Of a stretch of DNA of 64,000 bases, positions 32,331 to 41,333 are shown piece after piece. Within the stretch, counting starts at the first letter, position 1; each line of letters begins with the position of its first letter. Origin of the DNA: Curtobacterium sp. L6-1 (GTDB lineage Bacteria; Actinomycetota; Actinomycetes; Actinomycetales; Microbacteriaceae); the NCBI RefSeq assembly GCF_018885305.1, contig NZ_CP076544.1, forward strand, positions 868,001 through 932,000. Direction: 5' to 3'. Under the pieces are notes generated by a model. The model saw nothing but the letters and a program-made list of their open reading frames with translations, was not told the DNA's origin and made no database searches. The position numbers and the translations under genes are program-made.

Positions 32331-35300
32331 TCAGTCTGCCACGGCGCCGACGGGGCTCGGGGTCTCCGCGCGCTTCCCGTCCACCGGGTCCGGGGTGGTC
32401 CGCCACGGCGGGTGCTCCCACGGGCCGATGGGGTTGCCGGCCCACAGCGTCCCGCCGGGCACCTGCTCGCCGCGCATCACGAGGGACGCCGGGCCGACGG
32501 TCGCGCCGGGGCCGATGCCGGCGGCGGGCAGCACCACGCCGTGCGGACCGAGCGTCGCGCCGGCGTCCAGCGTGACCGTGTCGAGCTGCATCACGCGGTC
32601 GTGGAACAGGTGGGTCTGCACGACGGTGCCGCGGGCGATCGTCGCGCCGTCGCCGATGGTGACGAGGTCGGCCTCGGGCAGCCAGTACGTCTCACACCAG
32701 ACCCCGCGGCCGATCGTCGCCCCGAGGCTCCGGAGCCAGGCGGCGAGTGCCGGCGTGCCGATGGCCTGCTCGGCGAACCACGGCCGTGCGACGGTCTCCA
32801 CGAAGGTGTCCTGCACCTCGTTGCGCCAGACGAACGACGACCACAGCGGGTGCTCGGTGGCGGTGATCCGGCCGACGAAGCCCCACTTCGCGAGCGTCGA
32901 CACCGCGGCGGCCACGGCTCCGGCGACGATGAGCACCGGGCCGGCGAGCAGGACCGTCCAGCCGATGCCGACGGTGTCCCAGAGCGCGAGGAAGGTCACG
33001 GCGACGCCGAGCCCGATCGCCGCGGACACCATCGGTGCCACGAGCCGCAGCAGCTCCCACGCACCGCGGGCGACCTTGAGGCGGCGCGGCGGACGGAAGG
33101 TGCGCTCCTCGTCGAACTGCGTGGCGGCGCGGCGGAGCCGGACCGGGGGACTGCCGAGCCACGAGGAGCCGCGCTTGGCCTTCTTCGGCACGGCGGACAG
33201 CACCGCGACGAGGGCCTCGCGGGGGACCGAGCGCCCGGCGCCGGTCATGCCGGAGTTGCCGAGGAACGCCCGCCGACCGACCTTCGAGCGACCGATCTTC
33301 ACGCGGCCGCCGCCGAGCTCGTAGGTGGCGACCATCGTGTCGTCGGCGAGGAACGCGCCGGACGCGATCTGCGTCAGCGCGGGGATCAGCAGGACGGTGG
33401 AGATCTCGGTGTCCCGCCCGACCTTCGCGCCGAGCAGCCGGAGCCACAGCGGCGTCACGAGGCTCGCGTACAGCGGGAACAGCAGCGTGCGGGCGGCGTC
33501 GAGGATCCGTTCGGTGCTCCACGCCTGCCAGCCGGTCCGGGAGCGCACCGGGTGCCGACCCTCGGTGAGCCCGAGGCCGAGCAGGCGGACGGCGGCGACC
33601 ACGAGGGCGGCGTAGACCAGCCCGGCGACGACCGTGGTGAGGGGGACGGCGAGCAGGGCGGGTCCGACGGCGGCGCCGAGGGACGCGGGACGGCCGACCA
33701 CGGCGGCGGCGACCGCGAGCCCGGCCGCGACGCCGACGACGGGCAGCCCGGCGACCGCGACCGAGCCGGCCCCGTACGCGAGCAGCCAGCGCTTCGGGGA
33801 GGCGGGGCGCGCCTCCCGGCCGTGGCGTGCGGACCCGACGCGTTCGGCGGGGGAGCCCGCCCACCGTTCCCCGGCGGGGACGGCTCCCGCGACGGCGGAG
33901 CCGGCCTCGACCTCGGCACCGTCGCCGACCCGCGCACCGGGCATGAGGGTGGAGCGGCTGTGCACGACCGCGTCGGCGCCGACGTGCACCGGGCCGAGCC
34001 GGAAGACGTCGCCGTCGACCCAGTGCCCGGCGAGGTCCACCTCGGGTTCGATCGAGGCGCGCTTGCCGACGGTGAGCATGCCGGTGACCGGCGGCAGCGT
34101 GTGCAGGTCGACGTCGCGGCCGATCGTCGCCCCGAGGGCCCGGGCGTAGTAGCTGATCCAGGGCGCCCCGGCGGTCGAGGGTCCGTCGACGGCCTCCGCG
34201 ATGCGCTCGGCGAGCCAGACCCGCACGTGCACGGAGCCGCCGCGCGGGTGGTCCCCGGGGCGGACGCCGGCGAGCAGGAGCCGGGCGGCGACGACCGTGA
34301 TCGTCATCTTCCCCGCCGGGGTGACGAAGAGCAGGAGGGCGAGCACGAGGACCGGCCAGGGCAGCACCGGCAGGAACGGCATCGTGGTGGCGTGCAGGAC
34401 CGCGGCGACCAGGGCCGTCCAGCTGAGCAGCCGGAGCCCGCGGAGCACCTGGAGCGGCAGGCCGAGCAGCGTCAGGAGCAGCCCGGTCCGCGGCGGCACC
34501 GGTGCCACGTCGCGGGAGGCTGCGGCGACCGGCCCGGACTCGTCGAGCGCTGCCGCGAGCGCGCCGATGCGGGGGTGGTCGTAGACGTCGGCGACGGTCG
34601 TGGTCGGGTAGCGCTCGCGGATCGCCGACACGAGCTGTGCGGCCGTCAGGGAGCCGCCGCCGTGCGCGAAGAAGTCGTCGTCGACGTCGGCGACCGGCAC
34701 ACCGAGGATCGCGGACCAGCGTTCCGCGATCCACGCGACGGTGGGCGGCAGGTCGGCGCCGACGGCACCCTCGAGCGGCCAGGGCAGGGCGGCGCGGTCG
34801 ACCTTGCCGGACGTCCGGGTCGGCAGGTGGTCGACGACGGCCAGGAGCGGCACGAGCGCGGCGGGCAGTTCACGGCGGAGGCGGTCGTTCGCGGCGGCGG
34901 TGTCGATGGTCGCGCCGGCGACGGGCGCGACGTAGCCGACGAGGACCTGGTTGCCGGCGGGGGTGCGCTGCACGACCGCGGCCCCGCCGGCGACGTCGTC
35001 GAGGGCCTGGAGCGCGGCGTCGATCTCGCCGAGCTCGATGCGGCGGCCGCCGAGCTTCACCTGGTCGTCGGCACGTCCCTGGAACACGAGGCCCTCGGGG
35101 TCGTAACGGACGAGGTCGCCGCTCCGGTAGGCCCGGTCCCAGCCGAGCTCGGGGAACGGCGCGTACTTCTCGGCGTCCTTGGCGGGGTCGAGGTAGCGGC
35201 CGAGCCCGACGCCGCCGATGACGAGTTCGCCGACCTGCCCGGGGGCGACACGCTGCCCCTCGGCGTCGACGACCGCGAGGTCCCAGCCGTCGAGCGGCAG

Positions 35301-36260
35301 GCCGATCCGGACGGGGCTGCTGCCGTCGAGCAGGGCTCCGCAGGCGACGACGGTGGCCTCGGTCGGGCCGTAGGTGTTCCACACCTCGCGGTCGCGGGAG
35401 GCGATGCGGGCGGCGAGTTCGGGCGGGCAGGCCTCGCCGCCGAAGATGACCAGGCGGACGGACTCGAGCGCGTCGTCGGGCCAGAGCGCGGCGAGGGTGG
35501 GGACGGTGGACACGACGGTGATGCCGTGCGCGATGAGCCACGGGCCGAGGTCGACGCCGCTCTTCACCAGCGAGCGCGGGGCGGGCACGAGGCAGGCGCC
35601 GTGGCCCCAGGCGAGCCACATCTCCTCGCAGGAGGCGTCGAACGCGACGCTGAGGCCGGCGAGCACCCGGTCGCCGGGGCCGAGCGGCGCGCCCTGCAGG
35701 AACATCCGTGCCTCGGCGTCGACGAAGGCCGCGGCGGAGCGGTGGGTGACGGCGACGCCCTTGGGGACCCCGGTCGAGCCGGAGGTGAAGATGATCCACG
35801 CGTCGTCGTCGGTCGTCGGTGCCTCGGCGCGCGCGGCGGGGTCGACGACGGGCAGCGTGGTGCCGTCGCGGTCGGCGAGGACCCCGCCGGCGCCGATCAC
35901 GCCGACGACCCCCGCTTCGCCGAAGACGAGGGTGGCGCGTTCCTCGGGGTCGTCGGCGTCGACGGGGACGTAGGCGGCTCCCGCGGCGAGGACGGCGAGG
36001 ATCGACACGGACAGGTCGCGGCCGCCCGAGGGGACGCGGACGCCGACCCGGTCACCGCGGCGGACGCCGTGCCGGGCGAGGTCGTGGGCGCGTCCGTGCA
36101 CGAGGTCGAGGAGGGCGCGGTAGTCGAGCGGTCCCTCGGGGGTCTCGAGCGCGAGGGCGTCGGGGTGCGCCTCAGCGGTGGCGGTGAGCACGTCGAGCAG
36201 GGTCCGGGCCGGTGCGGCCAGGGCACCGCGGTCGAGTTCCTGCTGCGTGGGGTTCGTCAC
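32331..36260 (-). CDS. Pls/PosA-type non-ribosomal peptide synthetase (poly-amino-acid synthetase)
   Basis: A 1309-residue single-module NRPS with the layout of epsilon-poly-L-lysine synthetase (about 1319 residues in Streptomyces albulus). Residues ~15-490 are the adenylation domain: FTSGSTGVPKG, FDASCEEMW, NTYGPTEAT, YRSGDLVRY, GRADDQVKLGGRRIELGEID, TSGKVDRAAL. Residues ~505-575 are the carrier domain with phosphopantetheine Ser537 (HGGGSLTA). Six membrane segments follow in pairs (about 593-650, 826-895, 1071-1125), separating three soluble domains (~651-820, ~900-1065, ~1130-1280) rich in hexapeptide turns such as LGATIGRDV. In Pls these three domains catalyse chain growth. No thioesterase or classical condensation domain is present. 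GTG 36260 has TAGGAT beginning 14 nt upstream. Confidence 0.88.
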   Translation of the reverse strand: MTNPTQQELDRGALAAPARTLLDVLTATAEAHPDALALETPEGPLDYRALLDLVHGRAHDLARHGVRRGDRVGVRVPSGGRDLSVSILAVLAAGAAYVPVDADDPEERATLVFGEAGVVGVIGAGGVLADRDGTTLPVVDPAARAEAPTTDDDAWIIFTSGSTGVPKGVAVTHRSAAAFVDAEARMFLQGAPLGPGDRVLAGLSVAFDASCEEMWLAWGHGACLVPAPRSLVKSGVDLGPWLIAHGITVVSTVPTLAALWPDDALESVRLVIFGGEACPPELAARIASRDREVWNTYGPTEATVVACGALLDGSSPVRIGLPLDGWDLAVVDAEGQRVAPGQVGELVIGGVGLGRYLDPAKDAEKYAPFPELGWDRAYRSGDLVRYDPEGLVFQGRADDQVKLGGRRIELGEIDAALQALDDVAGGAAVVQRTPAGNQVLVGYVAPVAGATIDTAAANDRLRRELPAALVPLLAVVDHLPTRTSGKVDRAALPWPLEGAVGADLPPTVAWIAERWSAILGVPVADVDDDFFAHGGGSLTAAQLVSAIRERYPTTTVADVYDHPRIGALAAALDESGPVAAASRDVAPVPPRTGLLLTLLGLPLQVLRGLRLLSWTALVAAVLHATTMPFLPVLPWPVLVLALLLFVTPAGKMTITVVAARLLLAGVRPGDHPRGGSVHVRVWLAERIAEAVDGPSTAGAPWISYYARALGATIGRDVDLHTLPPVTGMLTVGKRASIEPEVDLAGHWVDGDVFRLGPVHVGADAVVHSRSTLMPGARVGDGAEVEAGSAVAGAVPAGERWAGSPAERVGSARHGREARPASPKRWLLAYGAGSVAVAGLPVVGVAAGLAVAAAVVGRPASLGAAVGPALLAVPLTTVVAGLVYAALVVAAVRLLGLGLTEGRHPVRSRTGWQAWSTERILDAARTLLFPLYASLVTPLWLRLLGAKVGRDTEISTVLLIPALTQIASGAFLADDTMVATYELGGGRVKIGRSKVGRRAFLGNSGMTGAGRSVPREALVAVLSAVPKKAKRGSSWLGSPPVRLRRAATQFDEERTFRPPRRLKVARGAWELLRLVAPMVSAAIGLGVAVTFLALWDTVGIGWTVLLAGPVLIVAGAVAAAVSTLAKWGFVGRITATEHPLWSSFVWRNEVQDTFVETVARPWFAEQAIGTPALAAWLRSLGATIGRGVWCETYWLPEADLVTIGDGATIARGTVVQTHLFHDRVMQLDTVTLDAGATLGPHGVVLPAAGIGPGATVGPASLVMRGEQVPGGTLWAGNPIGPWEHPPWRTTPDPVDGKRAETPSPVGAVAD

Positions 36261-36268
36261 GCCGCGTG

Positions 36269-36274
36269 ATCCTA
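36269..36274 (-). promoter_or_regulatory. -10 hexamer (TAGGAT) before the Pls-like gene
   Basis: On the minus strand TAGGAT begins 14 nt before the GTG at 36260, as also seen for argS, so the NRPS-peptidase operon may have a leaderless or nearly leaderless transcript. Confidence 0.45.
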
Positions 36275-36444
36275 GGGCCCCCAGGTGTCGCCCCCGGGAA
36301 CACGCCCCCGCAGCGAAGCCGCACCCACGACCAGAACGACCTCGAGAACGCACCCACGGAGAGAACCGATCTCGATGAAGCGACCACGGGGGAAGGTCGC
36401 CGCAGGCGATGTCGCGCGCTGCCGACCGAGCGCAGCGAGGACGT

Positions 36445-36505
36445 CAGCTTGCGCGGGGGATGTTCCGCAGCTTGCGTGGGGGATGTTCCGCAGCTTGCGC
36501 GGAGA
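36445..36505. repeat. 23-bp tandem repeat beside the tRNA gene
   Basis: CAGCTTGCG(C/T)GGGGGATGTTCCG at 36445-36467 and 36468-36490, then a partial third unit to 36505. The array ends 9 bases from the 3' end of the tRNA-Arg gene (which reads leftwards), in the 253-base non-coding gap after the NRPS promoter. Confidence 0.85.
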
Positions 36506-36513
36506 TGCAACAG

Positions 36514-36585
36514 TGCCCCCAGGAGGATTCGAACCTCCGCCCCTGCCTCCGGAGGGCAGTGCTCTATCCCCTGAGCTATGGGGGC
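36514..36585 (-). tRNA. tRNA-Arg (anticodon CCG)
   Basis: On the minus strand a full cloverleaf: acceptor GCCCCCA/TGGGGGC, D arm GCTCAGGGGATAGAGC, anticodon arm CTGCC-CTCCGGA-GGCAG with anticodon CCG (reads CGG), T arm GGAGG-TTCGAAT-CCTCC, discriminator A. The CCA end is not encoded. Length 72 nt. In a high-GC genome the CGG codon is common. Confidence 0.95.
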
Positions 36586-36652
36586 CCGGGGTGTCACCAA
36601 CCGTAGCAGGTCCGGACCGGCTTCCTGTACGTCGCGTCGCTGCCCCGGGCGT

Positions 36653-36710
36653 GCCGTGGCGGACGGGAGGCGCGTGGCCTGCCCGGTGCGCGCCTCCCGT
36701 CCGCCACGGC
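36653..36710. terminator. 22-bp perfect inverted repeat (GGACGGGAGGCGCG family)
   Basis: Bases 36653-36674 pair without mismatch with 36689-36710 around a 14-nt loop, 8 bases beyond the stop of the lipoprotein gene. No T run follows. It would act as a very stable terminator hairpin for the lipoprotein transcript, but its core (GGACGGGAGGCGCG) recurs elsewhere in the window, so it may primarily be a dispersed repeat. Confidence 0.65.
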
Positions 36711-36717
36711 GGCGCGG

Positions 36718-37311
36718 TCAGGGCGTCGGTGACGTGCTGGGGGCGACGGCGGGGGCGGTCGCGTCGGGCGCGACGGTCTGTCGGACGGCGTCGACGACGG
36801 GCTGCGCGGTGCCCGGCTCGGTGAAGAGCGAGGAGTCGGTGTGGATCCAGTAGGGACCGGCGAAGGCGTCGGCGCGGCCGGAGCCGTCGTGCAGCGAGAA
36901 GTACCCCTCGACGGTGTAGGTCGGGACGGAGCCGCCCTGTTCGAAGAGGGCGTCGGCGAGCCGCGTGAGCGTCTTCTCAGGCAGGTGCGCGACGGCGACG
37001 GTGACGGTGGTGTCCTCGTCGGTCGTGGAGCGCCAGGTGCAGACGCGGCCGTCCTGGGCGGCGATCTGCGCAGCGGGGGAGCCCTTCTCCGGGGTGGGGG
37101 TGCGGACCCGTTCGAAGTCCTGTCCGTACACGCTGAAGGTCGTCGTCGGCACGAGCTCGTCGCAGTCCTGCGCGACCCGCTGCCCGACGCCGCCGGTGCT
37201 CGGCGAGGCCGAGGGGGTGCCGCCACCGCCGCCGGAACAGGCGGCGAGCACGAGCGCCGTCGGGACGACGAGAGCGGCCAGGCAGGTCGCCCGGAGGCTG
37301 CGGGAGGTCAT
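36718..37311 (-). CDS. Hypothetical lipoprotein
   Basis: A 197-residue secreted protein. The signal peptide ends in the lipobox [11 protein letters not shown] near residue 25, then a Ser/Pro linker. The mature part contains [21 protein letters not shown], a Cys in GRVCTWRS (a possible disulfide with the earlier Cys) and [11 protein letters not shown]. This resembles the small DUF3558-like lipoproteins of actinobacteria in layout, but I cannot assign it. Divergent from argS; ATG 37311 has GGGAGG upstream. Confidence 0.75.
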   Translation of the reverse strand: MTSRSLRATCLAALVVPTALVLAACSGGGGGTPSASPSTGGVGQRVAQDCDELVPTTTFSVYGQDFERVRTPTPEKGSPAAQIAAQDGRVCTWRSTTDEDTTVTVAVAHLPEKTLTRLADALFEQGGSVPTYTVEGYFSLHDGSGRADAFAGPYWIHTDSSLFTEPGTAQPVVDAVRQTVAPDATAPAVAPSTSPTP

Positions 37312-37370
37312 GACGGACCATGATGCTGCATCGCCCGCGGCGCGGTCCGGGCGGCGGCTGGGTGTCCCGG

Positions 37371-37376
37371 TAGACT
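37371..37376 (+). promoter_or_regulatory. -10 hexamer (TAGACT) before argS
   Basis: TAGACT begins 14 nt before the GTG at 37385, with no ribosome site in between, consistent with an almost leaderless argS transcript. Confidence 0.5.
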
Positions 37377-37384
37377 CGACCGCC

Positions 37385-39049
37385 GTGACTCCTGTCGAAC
37401 TCTCCGCTGCCTACCTGTCGATCCTCACGGGCATCGTCGAGCGCCGAGGCGCTGCCGACACGGTGACGGTCCAGGAGTCGCACGCGGCCCTCGAACGCCC
37501 GAAGAACCGGGCACACGGGGACTGGGCGTCGAACGCGGCCATGCAGCTCGCGAAGCGGCTCGGCACGAACCCGCGCGAGCTGGCGACCGAGATCGCCGGC
37601 GAGCTGACCGAGCTCGACGGCGTCGCCTCGGTCGACGTGGCCGGGCCCGGGTTCATCAACATCACGCTCGAGGCCGCTGCGGCGGGCGAGGTCGCCCGCA
37701 CCGTGGTCGAGCAGGGGACGGCCTACGGGCACGGCGACCTGTACGACGGGGTCCGCATCGACCTCGAGTTCGTGTCGGCGAACCCGACCGGGCCGATCCA
37801 CATGGGCGGTGTCCGCTGGGCCGCGGTGGGCGACAGCCTGGCCCGCGTGTTCCAGGCGCAGGGCGCGCTCGTGACGCGTGAGTACTACTTCAACGACCAC
37901 GGCAGCCAGATCGACCGCTTCGCTCGCTCGCTCGTCGCTTCGGCGCTGGGTGAGCCCACGCCGGAGGACGGCTACGGCGGCGCCTACATCGGCGAGATCG
38001 CCGCCCGCGTCATCGCGACGTACGACGGCGACGTCGCCGACCTGCCGCGGGACGAGGCCCAGGAGCTGTTCCGGCGCGAGGGCGTCGAGTTCATGTTCGC
38101 CGACATCAAGCACTCGCTGCACGAGTTCGGCGTCGACTTCGACGTGTACTTCCACGAGAACGAGCTGCACGAGTCGAAGGCGGTCGAGCGCGCGATCGAG
38201 CGGCTCCGCGAGAACGGCCACATGTACGAGGCCGAGGGTGCGCAGTGGCTCCGGACGACCGACTTCGGTGACGACCGCGACCGCGTCGTGATCAAGTCCG
38301 ACGGTGAGCCCGCGTACATCGCCGGCGACCTGGCGTACTACCTCGACAAGCGCGAGCGCGGCTTCGAGCGGAACCTCATCATGCTCGGCGCGGACCACCA
38401 CGGCTACGTCGGCCGCATGATGGCGATGTGCGCCGCGTTCGGCGACGAGCCGGGCAAGAACCTCGAGATCCTCATCGGGCAGATGGTCAACCTGCTCAAG
38501 GATGGCGAGCCGATGCGGATGTCGAAGCGCAACGGCACGATCGTCACGATGGAGGACCTGGTCGACGCGGTCGGTGTGGACGCGGGGCGGTACTCGCTCG
38601 TGCGCTTCGCCAGCGACACCGCGATCGACATCGACCTCGACCTGCTCGTCAAGCGGACGAACGACAACCCGGTCTTCACCGTGCAGTACGCCCACGCCCG
38701 CACGCAGTCGGTCGCGCGCAACGCCGCGGCCGCCGGTGTCGACCGGTCGGTGTTCGACGCGTCCCTGCTCACGCACGAGACCGAGAGCGCCCTGCTCGGC
38801 GCCCTCGCCGAGTACCCGCGGGTGCTGCGTCAGGCGGCCGAGCTCCGCGAGCCGCACCGCATCGCGCGCTTCATCGAGCAGCTCGCCGGGCTGTACCACC
38901 GCTGGTACGACTCCTGCCGGGTCACGCCGCTCGGCGACGAGCCGGTGACCGACCTGCACCGCACCCGCCTCTGGGTGAACGACGCCACCGGGCAGGTCGT
39001 CCGCAACGGCCTGGGCCTGCTCGGCGTCAGCGCACCCGACCGGATGTGA
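37385..39049 (+). CDS. argS: Arginyl-tRNA synthetase
   Basis: A 554-residue class I synthetase that charges tRNA-Arg. The HIGH-type motif is [11 protein letters not shown], near residue 136, and the KMSKS-type loop is [10 protein letters not shown]. The N-terminal additional domain and the C-terminal DALR anticodon-binding domain ([14 protein letters not shown] ... [10 protein letters not shown]) are complete. GTG 37385 gives the usual length. It lies one gene away from a tRNA-Arg and starts the conserved argS-lysA-hom-thr order. The stop overlaps the next start by 4 bases. Confidence 0.97.
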   Translation: MTPVELSAAYLSILTGIVERRGAADTVTVQESHAALERPKNRAHGDWASNAAMQLAKRLGTNPRELATEIAGELTELDGVASVDVAGPGFINITLEAAAAGEVARTVVEQGTAYGHGDLYDGVRIDLEFVSANPTGPIHMGGVRWAAVGDSLARVFQAQGALVTREYYFNDHGSQIDRFARSLVASALGEPTPEDGYGGAYIGEIAARVIATYDGDVADLPRDEAQELFRREGVEFMFADIKHSLHEFGVDFDVYFHENELHESKAVERAIERLRENGHMYEAEGAQWLRTTDFGDDRDRVVIKSDGEPAYIAGDLAYYLDKRERGFERNLIMLGADHHGYVGRMMAMCAAFGDEPGKNLEILIGQMVNLLKDGEPMRMSKRNGTIVTMEDLVDAVGVDAGRYSLVRFASDTAIDIDLDLLVKRTNDNPVFTVQYAHARTQSVARNAAAAGVDRSVFDASLLTHETESALLGALAEYPRVLRQAAELREPHRIARFIEQLAGLYHRWYDSCRVTPLGDEPVTDLHRTRLWVNDATGQVVRNGLGLLGVSAPDRM

Positions 39050-39816
39050 CGGTGTCGTCCGCACCCACCACCGGCCGCCCCCGGAAGCGTCGCGGTCGCA
39101 GGTTCGCGATCGTCCTGGTCGTCGTGCTGCTCGTCGTCGCCGCGCTCGTCGTGGTGGCCGAGTTCGTCCTGCGCGGCGTCGTCGACCGCACGGTCGCCGA
39201 GCAGGTCGAGCAGTCGCTGCCGGAGGGCACGACCGGGCAGGTGGACGCCCACGTCGACGGCGTCGTCATCCCGCAGCTCGTGCGGGGCACGCTCGACCGG
39301 GTCGACATCACCTCGGACCGGCTCACGGTGGACGGCATCCCGCTGGCGGCGGACGTGACCGCGCACGACGTCCCGGTGGACGGCGCCGGCGACGTGCGGG
39401 ACGTCGACGGCACCGTCCGGCTCGCGGCGGGCGCGGTCAAGGACCTGTCGAAGTACTCCCCGCTGTTCGAGCGGGTCCGCCTGATCGACGGCGGCGTCGA
39501 GCTGCGCGGCAGTGCCTCCGTCCTCGGCTTCCGCATCGGGTACGCCGCCGACGGCTCGGTCGCGGTCCAGCGGGACGGCCGCGGTGTCACGATCACGCCG
39601 GAGACGGTGCGCATCACGAACTCCTCGCTCGGTCTCAAGGTGGACGACATCCCGGGCGTCTCCGACGTGCCGGTGCCGGTGTGCACGGCTCAGTTCCTGC
39701 CGGAGCAGCTCCGCATCCGTTCGCTCGACCTCACGAAGTCGGCCGCGGCGGTCCGGATCACGGCCGACCGCCTGCCCCTCGACGAGGCGGGCCTGCGCAC
39801 CACCGGTCGCTGCTGA
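39046..39816 (+). CDS. LmeA-like (DUF2993) phospholipid-binding protein
   Basis: A 256-residue protein with a basic N-terminus ([10 protein letters not shown]), one uncleaved-looking membrane anchor ([27 protein letters not shown]) and an extracytoplasmic DUF2993 domain. The repeated pattern of alternating beta strands ([36 protein letters not shown]) matches LmeA, which binds phospholipids and affects lipomannan growth in mycobacteria. Function here is unproven. The GTG at 39046 overlaps the argS stop (GTGA); a second GTG at 39052 is possible. Confidence 0.8.
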   Translation: MTVSSAPTTGRPRKRRGRRFAIVLVVVLLVVAALVVVAEFVLRGVVDRTVAEQVEQSLPEGTTGQVDAHVDGVVIPQLVRGTLDRVDITSDRLTVDGIPLAADVTAHDVPVDGAGDVRDVDGTVRLAAGAVKDLSKYSPLFERVRLIDGGVELRGSASVLGFRIGYAADGSVAVQRDGRGVTITPETVRITNSSLGLKVDDIPGVSDVPVPVCTAQFLPEQLRIRSLDLTKSAAAVRITADRLPLDEAGLRTTGRC

Positions 39817-39845
39817 GCGGTGCTCGTCCACCGGTCGCGTCACAT

Positions 39846-39864
39846 GGCCGGGAGGCGCGTGGCC
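39846..39864 (+). repeat. Half site of the GGACGGGAGGCGCG repeat
   Basis: GGCCGGGAGGCGCGTGGCC shares 18 of 19 positions with the left arm and loop start of the hairpin at 36661-36679. It lies between the LmeA-like gene and lysA. Confidence 0.55.
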
Positions 39865-39870
39865 GCCGGA

Positions 39871-39876
39871 TAGGAT
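39871..39876 (+). promoter_or_regulatory. -10 hexamer (TAGGAT) before lysA
   Basis: TAGGAT begins 13 nt before the GTG at 39884, with no ribosome site, so lysA is probably read from a leaderless transcript. Confidence 0.5.
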
Positions 39877-39883
39877 CGGGCCC

Positions 39884-41305
39884 GTGAGCGAGAACCCCCT
39901 TGCGCCGCCGCGGCTGCGGTTCCCGACGGACGCCTCCGACCTGGTGGGACGGATCTGGCCCGCGTCGGCGACGCGGACCGACGAGGGCACGTTGGCCGTC
40001 GGTGGTGTCGCCGCCGACGACCTGGTCGCCCGCTTCGGGTCGCCGCTCTACGTCGTCGACGAGCGTGACGTCCAGTCCCGTGCCGTCCGCGTGCGCACCG
40101 CCTTCACCGACGCCTTCGCGCGCATCGGGACCCGGGCGCACGTCTACTACGCGGCGAAGGCCTTCTGGACGACGCACGTCGCGCGCTGGATGGCCGACGC
40201 CGACCTCCGCCTCGACGTCTGCACGATGGGGGAGATGGCGGTCGCCCTGGCCGCGGGCGTCGACCCCGCGCTGATGGGCTTCCACGGCAACGACAAGTCC
40301 GACGCCGAGATCGAGCGCGCGGTGTCGATCGGCCTCGGCACGATCGTGCTCGACAGCCACGAGGAGATCGGTCGCGTGGCCCGGGCCGCCGCAGACGCCG
40401 GTGTGGTCCAGCGTGTCCGGATCCGGATCAACAGCGGGGTGCACGCCTCGACGCACGAGTTCCTGGCGACGGCGCGCGAGGACCAGAAGTTCGGCATCCC
40501 GCTGTCCGAGGCCGTGCGGGCCGCGACGGCCGTGCGCGCCGAACCGTCGCTCGCGTTCGTCGGGCTGCACTCGCACATCGGCTCGCAGATCTTCGACGAC
40601 AGTGGGTTCCGCGAGGCCGCCCGTCGGCTCATGGACGTGCACGCCACGCTCGTCGCCGACGGCCCGGTGCCCGAGCTCAACCTCGGCGGCGGCTGGGGCA
40701 TCGACTACACCGAGGCAGACTCCGCCCTCGCGCCCGAGGACGTCGCCGACGCCCTCGCCGCGATCATCGAGGACGAGTGCTCGTCCCGCGGCATCCCGGT
40801 GCCCGAGATCGCGGTGGAGCCCGGTCGGTACATCGTCGGCCCCGCGGGCGTCACGCTCTACCGTGTCGGCACGATCAAGCCCGTCACCGTCGAGACCGGC
40901 GCGGGCGGCACGGCGACGCGCACGTACGTGTCGGTCGACGGCGGCATGAGCGACAACGTCCGCCCGGCCCTGTACGGCGCCGACTACACCGCCCGGCTCG
41001 CCCGGACGTCGGACGCCGACCCGGTGCTCACCCGCGTCGTCGGGAAGCACTGCGAGAGCGGCGACGTCGTCGTCCACGACGAGTACCTGCCCGGCGACGT
41101 GCAGCGCGGGGACCTCCTAGCCGTCGCCGCGACGGGTGCCTACTGCTGGAGCCTGGCGAGCAACTACAACCACGTCGGCCGCCCGCCGGTCGTCGCGGTC
41201 GCCGACGGGGCAGCCCGTATCCTCGTGCGGGGCGAGACGGTCGACGACCTCCTCGCCCGCGACACCGGCGTCGCCCCGGTGCCCGACACCGGTGCCGACC
41301 GCTGA
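39884..41305 (+). CDS. lysA: Diaminopimelate decarboxylase
   Basis: A 473-residue PLP enzyme of the alanine-racemase fold that converts meso-diaminopimelate to L-lysine. The PLP lysine is in VYYAAKAF near residue 90, HSHIGSQIF and LNLGGGWGIDY bind the cofactor phosphate, VEPGRYIV and the C-terminal CESGDV (active-site Cys) complete the site. It precedes hom-thrC-thrB, grouping aspartate-derived amino acid genes. Lysine made here would also be the likely monomer of the Pls-like synthetase upstream, a link that is only inference. Confidence 0.97.
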   Translation: MSENPLAPPRLRFPTDASDLVGRIWPASATRTDEGTLAVGGVAADDLVARFGSPLYVVDERDVQSRAVRVRTAFTDAFARIGTRAHVYYAAKAFWTTHVARWMADADLRLDVCTMGEMAVALAAGVDPALMGFHGNDKSDAEIERAVSIGLGTIVLDSHEEIGRVARAAADAGVVQRVRIRINSGVHASTHEFLATAREDQKFGIPLSEAVRAATAVRAEPSLAFVGLHSHIGSQIFDDSGFREAARRLMDVHATLVADGPVPELNLGGGWGIDYTEADSALAPEDVADALAAIIEDECSSRGIPVPEIAVEPGRYIVGPAGVTLYRVGTIKPVTVETGAGGTATRTYVSVDGGMSDNVRPALYGADYTARLARTSDADPVLTRVVGKHCESGDVVVHDEYLPGDVQRGDLLAVAATGAYCWSLASNYNHVGRPPVVAVADGAARILVRGETVDDLLARDTGVAPVPDTGADR

Positions 41306-41333
41306 CCACCCGACCCGGAGAGACCCCCACCAG

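Noticed and set aside
32412..36269. 1285-codon open frame on the plus strand opposite the Pls-like gene
   Set aside because: No domain is recognisable and composition is Gly/Arg/Asp-skewed, whereas the minus-strand frame has every NRPS motif.
36514..36585. Integrated element at the tRNA gene
   Set aside because: No integrase, transposase or duplicated tRNA end was seen in the window; only the neighbouring repeat is reported.
36285..36824. Plus-strand frame containing GGFEPPPLPPEGSALSP
   Set aside because: This string is the translation of the complement of the tRNA-Arg gene, a well-known false protein.
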